A stretch of 64,000 bases of DNA, taken from assembly GCF_045862395.1 (NCBI RefSeq), contig NZ_AP023087.1, positions 1,488,001 through 1,552,000 of the forward strand, read 5' to 3'. Positions 1-8,856 of this stretch are shown here, piece after piece. Numbering within the stretch: the first letter of the stretch is position 1; each line of letters opens with the position of its first letter. Under the pieces are notes generated by a model. It was not told where the DNA came from. It saw nothing but the letters and a program-made list of their open reading frames with translations, and did no database searches. The DNA comes from Marinicellulosiphila megalodicopiae (GTDB taxonomy: Bacteria; Pseudomonadota; Gammaproteobacteria; Pseudomonadales; Natronospirillaceae). The translations under genes and the position numbers were made by a program.

Positions 1-16
1 GGTTTTTTTTTAGGTA

Positions 17-835
17 TTAATAATTATCCCATTGTGGACACCAAGGTCCATCAACTAAACGTTTTTTCTCATCTATTGTTTTAATGGTTTCAATTTCAGA
101 AAAACTTAGTTTAATTTTTATCGCATCAAAATTTTCTTTTATACGATCAAAAGATCTAGCAGCAGGAATAACACTGTAATTTTGAGACATTAAAAAAGCT
201 AAACTTATTTGCGCAACGGTTGCATTATGATTTTTCGCAATTTCTGTAAGTACTGGGTGTCCCATTATTTCACCACGGGCTAGGGGCGAATAAGCTGTCA
301 GTGGAATACCTAAAGATTTACAATGTTCAACGATAGGGGTGTTTTGCATTAATGGATGTATTTCAACTTGATTAGTGATGATCTTTCGATCCCCAAGTAA
401 CGAAATAGCTTGATCTAATAAGCTAATTGTGAAATTTGATAATCCAATGTTTTTACATAAACCCATGTCATACACCTGTGCAAATTGCGCGATGTAATCT
501 TCCATATCGTATTCACCACCAATAGATGGGTAATGTAATAATAATAAATCCACTTGTTCTGTTTGAAGTTTTTCTAAACTTTCTTTTACTGTACCTAATA
601 TTACATTAGGTCCAAAGTTTTCAGGTTTAACTTTTGTTGTAAGAAATATTTCTTTTCGATCAACTTTGCTTTCTGCAATTGCTTTGCCTACTGCTTGTTC
701 ATTATCATAACCTTGAGCGGTATCAATATGACGATACCCGATTAATAATGCATCTTGAACACTTTGATACGTTTCCAATTCGGTACGATTCCACGTACCA
801 AAACCCATCAATGGTAATTTGTTTTCTGAATTCAT
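17..835 (-). CDS. Aldo/keto reductase (DkgA/DkgB-like)
   Basis: A 272-residue NAD(P)H-dependent oxidoreductase of the AKR TIM-barrel superfamily, close to the 2,5-diketo-D-gluconate/methylglyoxal reductase type; cytosolic. The family signature GYRHIDTAQGYDNE lies at about residues 33-46 and supplies Asp38 and Tyr43. Lys68 (in TTKV) and His101 (in LLLLHYP) complete the catalytic tetrad. Length is normal for the family and the gene looks intact. An AGG-type ribosome binding site precedes the ATG. It is divergent from the MFS gene at 899, with about 60 bases between them, so the two may share a control region. The substrate cannot be read from the sequence. Confidence 0.9.
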   Translation of the reverse strand: MNSENKLPLMGFGTWNRTELETYQSVQDALLIGYRHIDTAQGYDNEQAVGKAIAESKVDRKEIFLTTKVKPENFGPNVILGTVKESLEKLQTEQVDLLLLHYPSIGGEYDMEDYIAQFAQVYDMGLCKNIGLSNFTISLLDQAISLLGDRKIITNQVEIHPLMQNTPIVEHCKSLGIPLTAYSPLARGEIMGHPVLTEIAKNHNATVAQISLAFLMSQNYSVIPAARSFDRIKENFDAIKIKLSFSEIETIKTIDEKKRLVDGPWCPQWDNY

Positions 836-898
836 TTAAAAACCTGATTTAATTTACGTTGTGCGTGTATTTTAAAGTATACTGCGCGCTTTTTTTGT

Positions 899-2116
899 AT
901 GTGGGTTAACAAAAATTTTATGCAACGATTGCAATTTTTTTCAAAATTTGGCCGGGCTGGTAATTGGTTATTATTGGCAAATGTTATGACCGGTTCCACG
1001 TTTGCTTTTATTATACCTGTGATGAGTTATTTCTTTTTGGATCAAAAGGGAGATGGGTTAAATGCAAGGCCCATTGATTTTTTAATTTACCTAGTGGCGA
1101 TTACTTTTTTTGGTACACTTTGTAATCAATTCATGGGTCGAATGGCTGATAAAGGGCATAGTTCTAAATGGATTTATATTTTTTCTATGGCCTGTTCGGC
1201 GATTGCTACATTGCTTTATGCCAATATTGAATCGGTATATTTAATTTTTGTTGTAGGTATTGTGTTTGTAAGTTTAGGCAGCGCAGCAGTGCCTCAAATT
1301 TTGACTGTATCGAGACAGTATGCTGATCAAGCAAATATTGATGTCAATCAATTTAATTCAGTGTTAAGAGCTTCTTTTGCTGCAGGGTGGGTGATCGGTT
1401 CAAGTTTTTCCTATGAATTGATTGCTCGCACTGGGTTCTCTGGTGCGTTTTATGGGTCGAGTATTGTCAGTGTACTCGCGATTATTGTGGCACTGTATGC
1501 GTTGCCTAATTATCACAAATCCAAAGAACATCGTACAAACGGTAAGCCTGATTTTGTTCCGTTGGGGTTTTGGTTATTAATGGGAGTCATGATTATTGGA
1601 AATGTAGCAAATAGTTTGTATATGTTGTCGATCCCTTTGATTATAACTAATGAATTGTTATTGCCCGAATCGTTGCCAGGAAAATTATTTGCAATTGTCG
1701 CATTTTTAGAAATCCCTTTTATGTTGTATTCGGCAAAATTAGCCATTCGCTTTAATCGATATCACCTTGTTATGGTCAGTTTTTTAATGGGACTTATCTT
1801 TTATTTAGGCATTTATTTTGCGACTCAAAGCTGGCAATTTATGGTTTTGCAAATATTTAATGCAGCGTTTATTGGTATTTATGCGGGGCTTGGTATATCC
1901 ATTGTGCAGGATCAACTACCAAAATTTGTAGGGTTTACTTCTACAATGTATACCAATTCATTAAGAATAGGCTCAACATTAGGGGCGGTTGGTATATTTG
2001 TTGTGGGTGAATTTTTCACTTATCAGGCTGCTGTTTTAGCCGCATTAGCCTGTATGTTACTGTGTTTGATTGGTTTGATTTTATTACAAGCCAGTCCTAC
2101 ACAAAAAAGCGTTTGA
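899..2116 (+). CDS. MFS transporter, sugar-efflux (SetA/SetB)-like
   Basis: A 405-residue inner-membrane protein with about 12 hydrophobic segments and no signal peptide. The segment GSAAVPQILTVSRQYAD followed by a RASFAAGWVIG stretch (roughly residues 125-165) resembles the SetA/SetB/SotA sugar-efflux transporters of enterobacteria, which export sugars and analogues. The start is uncertain: ATG at 899 has no clear ribosome binding site, and ATG at 920 (residue 8) is an alternative. It stands alone between the divergent reductase gene and hemC. The transported solute is inference from family resemblance only. Confidence 0.75.
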   Translation: MWVNKNFMQRLQFFSKFGRAGNWLLLANVMTGSTFAFIIPVMSYFFLDQKGDGLNARPIDFLIYLVAITFFGTLCNQFMGRMADKGHSSKWIYIFSMACSAIATLLYANIESVYLIFVVGIVFVSLGSAAVPQILTVSRQYADQANIDVNQFNSVLRASFAAGWVIGSSFSYELIARTGFSGAFYGSSIVSVLAIIVALYALPNYHKSKEHRTNGKPDFVPLGFWLLMGVMIIGNVANSLYMLSIPLIITNELLLPESLPGKLFAIVAFLEIPFMLYSAKLAIRFNRYHLVMVSFLMGLIFYLGIYFATQSWQFMVLQIFNAAFIGIYAGLGISIVQDQLPKFVGFTSTMYTNSLRIGSTLGAVGIFVVGEFFTYQAAVLAALACMLLCLIGLILLQASPTQKSV

Positions 2117-2207
2117 ACCAAAGCACATAAGTTATATGGGTATATGGATTTACCCTGTAAAATCCGTATGATAGTGGCAATATTATTTAAGTGTTGAGCC
2201 ATCTATT

Positions 2208-3158
2208 ATGAAAGAGTTACGAATCGCCACCCGCCAAAGCGCCCTTGCTATGTGGCAAGCAGAAGATCTTCAAACAAAATTACAAAATTTATACCCAAAT
2301 ATAATCATCACTTTAGTACCTATGGTCAGTCGTGGAGATCAAATATTGGATGTCGCGTTATCTAAAGTGGGTGGAAAAGGATTATTCACAAAAGAGCTGG
2401 AAGTCGCCATGCTAGAAAATCAGGCGGATATTGCTATGCATTGCATTAAAGATTTGCCGATGTACTTTCCTGAAAGTTTAGATTTATACACGATCACTGA
2501 AAGTGAAGATCCAACGGATGCATTTGTATCGAATAAATACGATCATTTTGATCAATTACCACAGGGTGCGATTGTAGGAACTTCAAGCTTACGTCGGCAG
2601 TCTCAAATTTTAGCGAAGCGACCAGATTTAAAAATCGAATTTTTGCGCGGAAATGTTGGCACACGTTTAGGTAAATTAGATGATGGCCAATACGATGCCA
2701 TCATTTTAGCAACCGCAGGTTTAATTCGTTTAGAGCTGCAAGAGCGTATTAAACATAAATTAGATACTCACATGTGTTTGCCAGCTGCAGGTCAAGGTGC
2801 ATTGGGTATTGAATGTCGAATTGCAGACACTGAAATTCATAAATTATTAGCCCCCTTGCACCATGTGGATACTGCCATTCGAGTCTATGCAGAACGTGCG
2901 TTAATTAAACATTTAGAGGGCGGTTGTCAAGTTCCAATAGCTGGGTATGCACAAATCGAAAATGGCAAAATTTCTATGGAGGCTCGAGTAGCAGAAGTTG
3001 ATGGTTCAGTGGTTTATATAGAAAAAGCTCAGAGTGATTTAACGGATTCTTATGAACAAAATGTCATCATTGCTGAAAAAATGGGGAAAGACTTGGCGAT
3101 AAAATTAGTCGAACAAGGTGCAGATGCGATTCTTGAAAAATTAAAAGCCGATTTATGA
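2208..3158 (+). CDS. hemC: Porphobilinogen deaminase (hydroxymethylbilane synthase)
   Basis: Condenses four porphobilinogen molecules into hydroxymethylbilane in tetrapyrrole synthesis; cytosolic. The 316-residue protein begins with the family hallmark RIATRQSALAMWQAE. It carries GKGLFTKELE, the HCIKDLP segment and TSSLRRQSQ. The cofactor-attachment region EGGCQVPIAGYA (about residues 240-250) contains the dipyrromethane-binding Cys. Length is typical. It is first in a tightly overlapping hemC-hemD-hemX-hemY operon; its stop overlaps the start of hemD by 4 bases (ATGA), which implies translational coupling. It supplies precursor for haem and for the corrin genes elsewhere in this window. Confidence 0.98.
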   Translation: MKELRIATRQSALAMWQAEDLQTKLQNLYPNIIITLVPMVSRGDQILDVALSKVGGKGLFTKELEVAMLENQADIAMHCIKDLPMYFPESLDLYTITESEDPTDAFVSNKYDHFDQLPQGAIVGTSSLRRQSQILAKRPDLKIEFLRGNVGTRLGKLDDGQYDAIILATAGLIRLELQERIKHKLDTHMCLPAAGQGALGIECRIADTEIHKLLAPLHHVDTAIRVYAERALIKHLEGGCQVPIAGYAQIENGKISMEARVAEVDGSVVYIEKAQSDLTDSYEQNVIIAEKMGKDLAIKLVEQGADAILEKLKADL

Positions 3159-3886
3159 GTCAAATTTTCATAACACGGCCAGAAGGGCAAGCTGATGAAT
3201 TAATGCATTTGCTGAATCAAAGCAAACACAATTCAAAATCGTTTGTACATTGGCCTCTTTGTAAAATTGAAAATATTGAACTCACTGGAAAAGGGCAAAC
3301 ATGGTTGTATGAATTTGATTTATACGACTATGTATTTGTTGTTAGTAAACATGCTGCGTATTTATTGTGTGAATTTTTAGATGAGCGTTGGCCAATGTTA
3401 CCCATTGGGCCAGAGTTTATTTGCCCAGGAAGTGGAACAGCAAGCGTTTTGAAAAAATATGGAATTATTGCGAAATTCCCTGATCAACAAATGGACAGTG
3501 AAGGTGTATTAAATCTAGCGATGTTCACGGATGAATCATTATCAGAGAATAAAAAATGGTTAGTGGTTTCAGGAAAAGGTGGGCGAAGAAAAATATCTGC
3601 AAAATTAATGGAGCATAACCAACAAATTGATGAACTAGATTTGTATGAACGTATACTTAAACAAAACCTACCAAACAAAGCATTTAATAAAAATGACGTG
3701 ATCGTCATTACATCTAAAGAGTCATTGATACAAGCACAAAAATTATTAGGTGATCGAACACAACAATTAAATTTATGGGTACCAAGTAATCGAATTAAAC
3801 AATCTGCCCAGAACTGGCAAAATGTTTTAATTATGAAAAATGCCTCCGATCAAACAATTATTCAAACGGTTGAAAGTCATGAGTGA
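3155..3886 (+). CDS. hemD: Uroporphyrinogen-III synthase
   Basis: Cyclises hydroxymethylbilane and inverts ring D to give uroporphyrinogen III, the branch point to haem, sirohaem and cobalamin. The 243-residue protein is poorly conserved in sequence, as HemD proteins are. It shows the expected N-terminal ITRPEGQA segment, a SKHAAYLL segment and a central SGKGGR region, and it sits between hemC and hemX. It overlaps hemC by 4 bases and hemX by 8 bases. No defects seen. Confidence 0.93.
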   Translation: MSQIFITRPEGQADELMHLLNQSKHNSKSFVHWPLCKIENIELTGKGQTWLYEFDLYDYVFVVSKHAAYLLCEFLDERWPMLPIGPEFICPGSGTASVLKKYGIIAKFPDQQMDSEGVLNLAMFTDESLSENKKWLVVSGKGGRRKISAKLMEHNQQIDELDLYERILKQNLPNKAFNKNDVIVITSKESLIQAQKLLGDRTQQLNLWVPSNRIKQSAQNWQNVLIMKNASDQTIIQTVESHE

Positions 3887-5156
3887 TCAAAAAGATTTAA
3901 ACGAAAAACAAAAAAAAGAAGCCGCTGAGGAAAATATAGCGCAATCAGCACAAAACCATGCTGAAGAAATCATCGAACAAAAACAAACTCCAGAAAAGGG
4001 AAATGACGAAATAGACTCTGATGATATTTTAAAATCTGAAGAAGATTTAGAAATCAAAAAAAATGAATCCACCAATACTCAATTTGATGATTTATCCGAA
4101 AACCCCTCTGGTGCACAAACAAGCAAATCTAAAGAAAATGAATCCAAATCCAAAACACATCCCTTAAAATCATATAAATTTATAGTGATTTTAATATTGA
4201 TAGTTATGTGTGGTGTGATTGTTTTTTACCTTTCGCAAAATTTTAAAAAACAAGATCAGGAAATTTTATTATTAAAAAATGAGTTGAATACTCAAATTAA
4301 AACGCTTGATGCAAAGTATAATTATCAGCAGGCCATTGATAAATTAATTGCTCAAGATGCAAAGCTTCAAGCTAATATTATTGCTGTGTCAGCAATTGAT
4401 AATACAACATTGCAAACTCAGTTAACTGCGCAAAATAAAGAACTTGAAATACTTCGCCAGCAATTAATTCAAGCTGCTACTCAATTTAATCGTAGTGAAC
4501 AATTCAAAACCATCGAATGGCAGTTAGCGGAAGCTAAATATTTATTAAGAATTGCACAACAAAGAATAGTAATGGAAAAAGATGTAAATAGTGCATTGTC
4601 GGTAATAAAAGCAGTGGATGATTTATTTGTGAATACAGGCGATGTGAGTTTGTATAATTTACGTGAAGTCTTAGCGCAAGATAAAGCTGCATTAGAATCT
4701 GTTAAGTCTGTTGATTTAGAAGGCGTTTATATTCAACTTGGTAATATACGTAATCAAGTAGAACAATTTAATTTCGTATTGAATTTAAACACTGAAAACA
4801 CTCAAGAAAACAAAAGTTTTATGCAACGAGTTATGTCTTCGATTAAGGTTCGTGATATCAGTGAGCAATATGTTGGGCAGTTAGATCCTGTTTTGCACAA
4901 TATTGCCAAACAAACATTGGTGTTAATGCTTGAGCAAGCACAGGCGGGTTTATTAAATAATCAACAAGATGTATTTGAATTGGCCGTTAAAAAAAGCAAA
5001 ACACAATTAAATCAATATTTCTCAAATGAAGCTCAATTTGATTGGATGACTCAACAATTAAATTCCATTCAATCACTACGTTTAAATCAGAATATTCCTG
5101 ATGTTTTAAATAGTATAAATGCGTTAGACCAATACCTAATTAACTTGAGTGAATGA
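3879..5156 (+). CDS. hemX: HemX-like inner-membrane protein
   Basis: A 425-residue protein of the HemX/uroporphyrinogen-III C-methyltransferase-like family found after hemD in gammaproteobacteria; it is not a demonstrated methyltransferase. Residues 1-95 are a charged, Lys/Glu/Asn-rich cytoplasmic tail. One transmembrane helix lies near residues 100-122, followed by a long periplasmic region with coiled-coil character (Leu/Gln/Lys heptads around 125-190). I chose the ATG at 3879 over an in-frame ATG at 3840 because it overlaps the hemD stop in the usual coupled manner. It overlaps hemY by 4 bases. Its role is unknown, probably scaffolding of haem synthesis at the membrane. Confidence 0.88.
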   Translation: MSDQKDLNEKQKKEAAEENIAQSAQNHAEEIIEQKQTPEKGNDEIDSDDILKSEEDLEIKKNESTNTQFDDLSENPSGAQTSKSKENESKSKTHPLKSYKFIVILILIVMCGVIVFYLSQNFKKQDQEILLLKNELNTQIKTLDAKYNYQQAIDKLIAQDAKLQANIIAVSAIDNTTLQTQLTAQNKELEILRQQLIQAATQFNRSEQFKTIEWQLAEAKYLLRIAQQRIVMEKDVNSALSVIKAVDDLFVNTGDVSLYNLREVLAQDKAALESVKSVDLEGVYIQLGNIRNQVEQFNFVLNLNTENTQENKSFMQRVMSSIKVRDISEQYVGQLDPVLHNIAKQTLVLMLEQAQAGLLNNQQDVFELAVKKSKTQLNQYFSNEAQFDWMTQQLNSIQSLRLNQNIPDVLNSINALDQYLINLSE

Positions 5157-6289
5157 AAATGAAATTAATTATTAAAGTAATTTTGTGGTTATTATTTATC
5201 GGTTTGATGGCATTTGTTGGTCAAAATATGATGAATACTCCTACACATGTTCAAATTATATTAGGATCAAAACTAATAGAAATGAGTTTATGGGTGATGT
5301 TGGTTGCGGTATTAGCAATTAACTTATTTATTTATTTAGTTGTAAAATCTGCCAGTTTAATTCGCCCTGTTGAAACTTATTATCGTTGGAGAGAAAAAAC
5401 AAAAACCAAAAAAAGTTATCGTTTTTTAGCTGAAGGATTATATCAATGGTTTGACGGGAAAGAAAAAACAGCTGAAAAACAAGTTCTAATGGCAAAAGTA
5501 CAACAGCCAATCTTATCTCAATTAATGTTGGCGTACCTAAAGCATAACTATCAGGATGCCATAAAAGAAGTTGAAAAAGTCGATGCTCGATTTGTGCCAT
5601 TTTTACATTGGATGCAATTACAAAATTTAAATTCCCATGCAGATTTTATGAGCGTATTGCCTATTTTAAGAGAAGATACATTAATTTATAAAAAAAATGC
5701 GCATTATCTAAAAACCGCTGTACACATTTTTTTAAATACAAATCAATATGAACATCTAGTCGGTTTATACAGTAATATTGAAAAATTATTACCACAAAAT
5801 AGCGAAGCCTTAAATACTCAAATTTCAATTGGCTATCTGACTCAATGTCAACATGAGCCTAGCGGTTCACAGATGTTAGTAAAACGATTTAAGAATTTGA
5901 ATACAACTATGCAAAAATCAAGTGCAGTGTTAGAGCAGTATTCCATTATCGCTGCAAAATTATTAGAGCCTGCACTGGGTGTTAAAATCATTCATAGTGC
6001 TGCTAAAACAGTATTAACGACAAAAATGGTGAATGCGTTTCATCAATTACCAATTGAAGCTCATGAAAAACTTAAACAGATTGAAATTTGGTTACAATCT
6101 CATCAAAGTTTATCTGTGTTGCATTTGGTTGCATTTGAAAATTGTGAAATTTTAGATTTAGCCGCCAAAGCCCAGGTTTATATTGTCAGTTACCACGAAC
6201 TTGAAAAAACAATTGAGTCTAAAATGCGATTAATGTCCTATTACAACGAAAAAAATCAGTCTCTGCAGGCATTAAAGTTATTACAGTGA
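5153..6289 (+). CDS. hemY: HemY-like membrane protein with tetratricopeptide-type repeats
   Basis: The fourth gene of the hemCDXY operon, 378 residues. Two transmembrane helices lie in the first 70 residues (about 6-24 and 42-64), followed by a helical, TPR-like soluble region, as in proteobacterial HemY. It is unrelated to the protoporphyrinogen oxidase that is called HemY in Bacillus. Its start overlaps the hemX stop (ATGA); a second ATG follows two codons later. The family is tied to late haem synthesis by operon context only. A 14-bp tandem repeat array begins 69 bases after its stop. Confidence 0.88.
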   Translation: MKMKLIIKVILWLLFIGLMAFVGQNMMNTPTHVQIILGSKLIEMSLWVMLVAVLAINLFIYLVVKSASLIRPVETYYRWREKTKTKKSYRFLAEGLYQWFDGKEKTAEKQVLMAKVQQPILSQLMLAYLKHNYQDAIKEVEKVDARFVPFLHWMQLQNLNSHADFMSVLPILREDTLIYKKNAHYLKTAVHIFLNTNQYEHLVGLYSNIEKLLPQNSEALNTQISIGYLTQCQHEPSGSQMLVKRFKNLNTTMQKSSAVLEQYSIIAAKLLEPALGVKIIHSAAKTVLTTKMVNAFHQLPIEAHEKLKQIEIWLQSHQSLSVLHLVAFENCEILDLAAKAQVYIVSYHELEKTIESKMRLMSYYNEKNQSLQALKLLQ

Positions 6290-6358
6290 TTGTGTTTAAA
6301 ATTTGAACAGGTATTATTCAATCTAAGACGTGTTATTTAATAACACTGTTTTGAATCG

Positions 6359-6495
6359 TTCATGTTGAATGCTTCATGTTGAATGCTTCATGTTGAATAG
6401 TTCATGTTGAATAGTTCATGTTGAATAGTTCATGTTGAATAGTTCATGTTGAATAGTTCATGTTGAATAGTTCATGTTGAATAGTTCATGTTGAA
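6359..6495. repeat. 14-bp tandem repeat, about 9.8 copies
   Basis: The unit TTCATGTTGAATAG is repeated head to tail without spacers. The first two copies end in GC rather than AG and the last is truncated to 11 bases. The remaining copies are identical, which points to recent slippage or expansion. The array lies in the 298-base gap between hemY and the Fic gene. The unit is not a multiple of three and no gene crosses it. Confidence 0.95.
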
Positions 6496-6587
6496 GGGAT
6501 AGCCCAAGTGTCATGTATTCGCTTATGGTTTAAACAAGTAGATTTTTTAACTTCCCCAAAATCCGCATTAAAGTTTAAGGTTAAAGT

Positions 6588-7691
6588 ATGTTTATATGGC
6601 AGCAATCGAATTGGCCAAATTTTGAATATAAAATTGAAGAATTAGACGATTTACTCAATGAAATTGTGAAATTACAAAATCGAATCAGTAAACAGGTTAT
6701 TTCTCTACATTCTCAAGATTTATATGACATCCAAAAGAAAAGTCTAGTAAATAATGTGTTTTTATCAACACATTCTAAAGATGAAGGTGTTGATCTTTTA
6801 AGTATTGAAGATTGTGTAAGTGTTTACTTACTAAAAGAAAAGGCCACGCATACTGCTTTAAGTATTGAGAATCCATTGTTAATTCAAATGTTTTCTAAAG
6901 TGATGGATGACTTGCATTTACCCATCACTCAGTCCAAATTGTACCAGTGGCATGCCACATTATTTGCGCAATCTACAGATCAAAATATAGGTGAGTTAAG
7001 AAGACAATCCACTCATGAAATGTCTCATAAAACCTTAAAATATATAGCCCCTCCCAAAGAAGAATTAACCAATCAAATTCAAAAATTTAAATTTTGGTTT
7101 AATGAACCTTTTGAAAATGATAAGCAAAATATTGTAAGAGCTGGCATTGCGCATTTCTGGTTTATTACACTGCATCCTTTTGAAGATGGAAACGGTCGAA
7201 TTGCTCGTGCATTAACGGATCGAGCATTGGCTCAAGCCAAACCTGAAAATGCACATTTATATTCCATGACCCCCGCAATTGATGCAAATAAAACCAAATA
7301 TCAGTCGTTATTAATTCAAACACAACGATGTCAGATGAAAAACCAACAATCAAACCCAATGGATATCACTCAATGGCTTGAATGGTTTTTGCACAATTTA
7401 TATGAAGAAATGCTTAAAGTATTACCTTTTATTGAATATAAAAATGCTCAAGATTCTTTCTGGTTATCTCATTCTCAAACGGTGTTAACTCAACGGCAAG
7501 TTGATGTTTTAAATAAAATTGCAAAAAATGCAGATTTATTTGTTGATGGGATTAATGCAGGCGGTTATCAAGAGTTAACAGGAGTCAGTAAAGCCACTGC
7601 AACTCGTGATCTAACAGGGTTGCAAAAAAAAGGGTGTTTAAAAAAAATGTCCAGAGGTGGACGCAGTACTCGTTATCGACTCAAATATTAG
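6588..7691 (+). CDS. Fic-domain AMP-transferase with N-terminal DUF4172 and C-terminal winged helix
   Basis: Fic proteins usually transfer AMP from ATP to hydroxyl side chains of target proteins. The 367-residue protein starts with the DUF4172-type segment WQQSNWPNF (about residues 4-12). It carries the catalytic loop HPFEDGNGRIAR at 196-207, with the catalytic His196, and ends with a winged-helix-like region (SKATATRDL, about 330-340). It therefore matches class II Fic proteins with a DNA-binding-like tail. The N-terminal inhibitory helix normally reads [S/T]xxxE[G/N]; here E66-G67 are present, but the Ser/Thr position is His62 (T61-H62-S63). Target unknown. It stands alone, 298 bases after hemY, with no adjacent antitoxin. 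Confidence 0.9.
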   Translation: MFIWQQSNWPNFEYKIEELDDLLNEIVKLQNRISKQVISLHSQDLYDIQKKSLVNNVFLSTHSKDEGVDLLSIEDCVSVYLLKEKATHTALSIENPLLIQMFSKVMDDLHLPITQSKLYQWHATLFAQSTDQNIGELRRQSTHEMSHKTLKYIAPPKEELTNQIQKFKFWFNEPFENDKQNIVRAGIAHFWFITLHPFEDGNGRIARALTDRALAQAKPENAHLYSMTPAIDANKTKYQSLLIQTQRCQMKNQQSNPMDITQWLEWFLHNLYEEMLKVLPFIEYKNAQDSFWLSHSQTVLTQRQVDVLNKIAKNADLFVDGINAGGYQELTGVSKATATRDLTGLQKKGCLKKMSRGGRSTRYRLKY

Positions 7692-7759
7692 ACAACAAAC
7701 CACCCAAAAGCGTAATATGTATCAATTACAAAATAGTAACAATCTAACAGGGGAATAAG

Positions 7760-8347
7760 ATGAAAAAAGCACTCGTTATTGCAAGTTTATTAGCATCAAT
7801 CAGTGGTTTCACTCAAGCTGAAGGTGCAGATCCAATTGAAGCAAGAACTTTTTTTGAAGTTGAAGCGGGTTTGGCAAGTTTAAATCAAACACAAGCAACA
7901 ACTGAAGGCTTTGATTCCAATGCAATTTCAGTAAGTGGTTCTGCGGGGATTATCCTAGGATATTTTCGTGGTGGTATTGGTGCAATCGGTATTTTACCTA
8001 ACGACTCCGACATTGGAAATTTATTCGATGATGAAGGCTATGTAGTGGCAAATCCATCAATTGCATTTGCGGGTTTTAACGCGTTTGCTGGGGGTCGTTA
8101 CGCATATTTAGATAAGTATGAATTTAATTTTGATGTAGGTTTATCAACTATGAGTCATTTTCAACAGGGAAATGATGTAAATATTCAGCAAAGCTCACTA
8201 GAATCAAATGGTGGATTATTCATTCGCCCAAGCTTCAATTATTACATTACGTCATTTTTTGGTATTCACGCATCTTATCAACAAATGATTGGTTCTGAAA
8301 CCACACTAAAATCCACATTTTCTGCTGGTACTGTATTTAAGCTTTAA
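7760..8347 (+). CDS. Secreted outer-membrane beta-barrel-like protein
   Basis: A 195-residue protein with a clear Sec signal peptide (MKKALVIASLLASISGFTQA, cleavage after about residue 20). The rest is rich in Gly and alternating aromatic/polar residues, typical of a small outer-membrane barrel; it ends in a hydrophobic FKL. The ribosome binding site AGGGGA lies just upstream. I do not recognise the family with certainty. It could be an OmpA-like or attachment-type barrel. It is followed by a strong hairpin terminator. Confidence 0.7.
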   Translation: MKKALVIASLLASISGFTQAEGADPIEARTFFEVEAGLASLNQTQATTEGFDSNAISVSGSAGIILGYFRGGIGAIGILPNDSDIGNLFDDEGYVVANPSIAFAGFNAFAGGRYAYLDKYEFNFDVGLSTMSHFQQGNDVNIQQSSLESNGGLFIRPSFNYYITSFFGIHASYQQMIGSETTLKSTFSAGTVFKL

Positions 8348-8362
8348 TCAAAAAAATATCAA

Positions 8363-8393
8363 AAAAAAACCAATCTTTGATTGGTTTTTTTTT
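8363..8393 (+). terminator. Rho-independent terminator, probably bidirectional
   Basis: The stem CCAATC/GATTGG with loop TTT is flanked by A-run and T-run extensions, giving a long A/T-tailed hairpin. It lies between the convergent genes ending at 8347 (+) and 8402 (-) and can serve both. Confidence 0.85.
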
Positions 8394-8401
8394 GCAATTC
8401 A

Positions 8402-8773
8402 TTAACTGGCTTTAGGATCTTGTTCAATATTTAATAATTTTCTAATTCTAGATTCATCAAATCCTTTAATCACTTGATTGCCAATAATGATTAACGGCGT
8501 GCCACGACCTTCAAGTTTTACAAACGTATTATAAGCTTCTTTGTTAGATGATATGTCGTATTCAAAATACGCAATAACATTTTGACTTAAAAGTTTGCGG
8601 GTTTTTTTACAATAATGACACTGAGGCGTCCCATAAATAATGACTTTTGCTTGTTCAATAGAATGCACTTGCGTTGATTCGTAGCTTGATGTGGTTGCAG
8701 CTACAGCAATAAACGCTATCAGTCCAAGCAACAAAATAAAAAACATGGCATAAATTGTTTTTGTAGGGTTCAT
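8402..8773 (-). CDS. Membrane-anchored glutaredoxin-like protein
   Basis: A 123-residue protein with one N-terminal transmembrane helix (about residues 8-28), followed by a glutaredoxin/thioredoxin-fold domain. The active site CHYC (residues 53-56, in YGTPQCHYCKK), a GTPLIIIG cis-Pro segment and a GFDES segment match glutaredoxin-family proteins. The domain probably faces the periplasm, so it may act in disulfide exchange there; that is inferred from topology. It has its own weak ribosome binding site and shares the terminator at 8363-8393 with its convergent neighbour. Confidence 0.8.
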   Translation of the reverse strand: MNPTKTIYAMFFILLLGLIAFIAVAATTSSYESTQVHSIEQAKVIIYGTPQCHYCKKTRKLLSQNVIAYFEYDISSNKEAYNTFVKLEGRGTPLIIIGNQVIKGFDESRIRKLLNIEQDPKAS

Positions 8774-8856
8774 AAGTTATTCCAATAAAATTAAAAATAT
8801 AAAACTATAGAGTTAAAAAGAGCCATTTAGTTACAATTGTTTGTAAATAAAAACTA

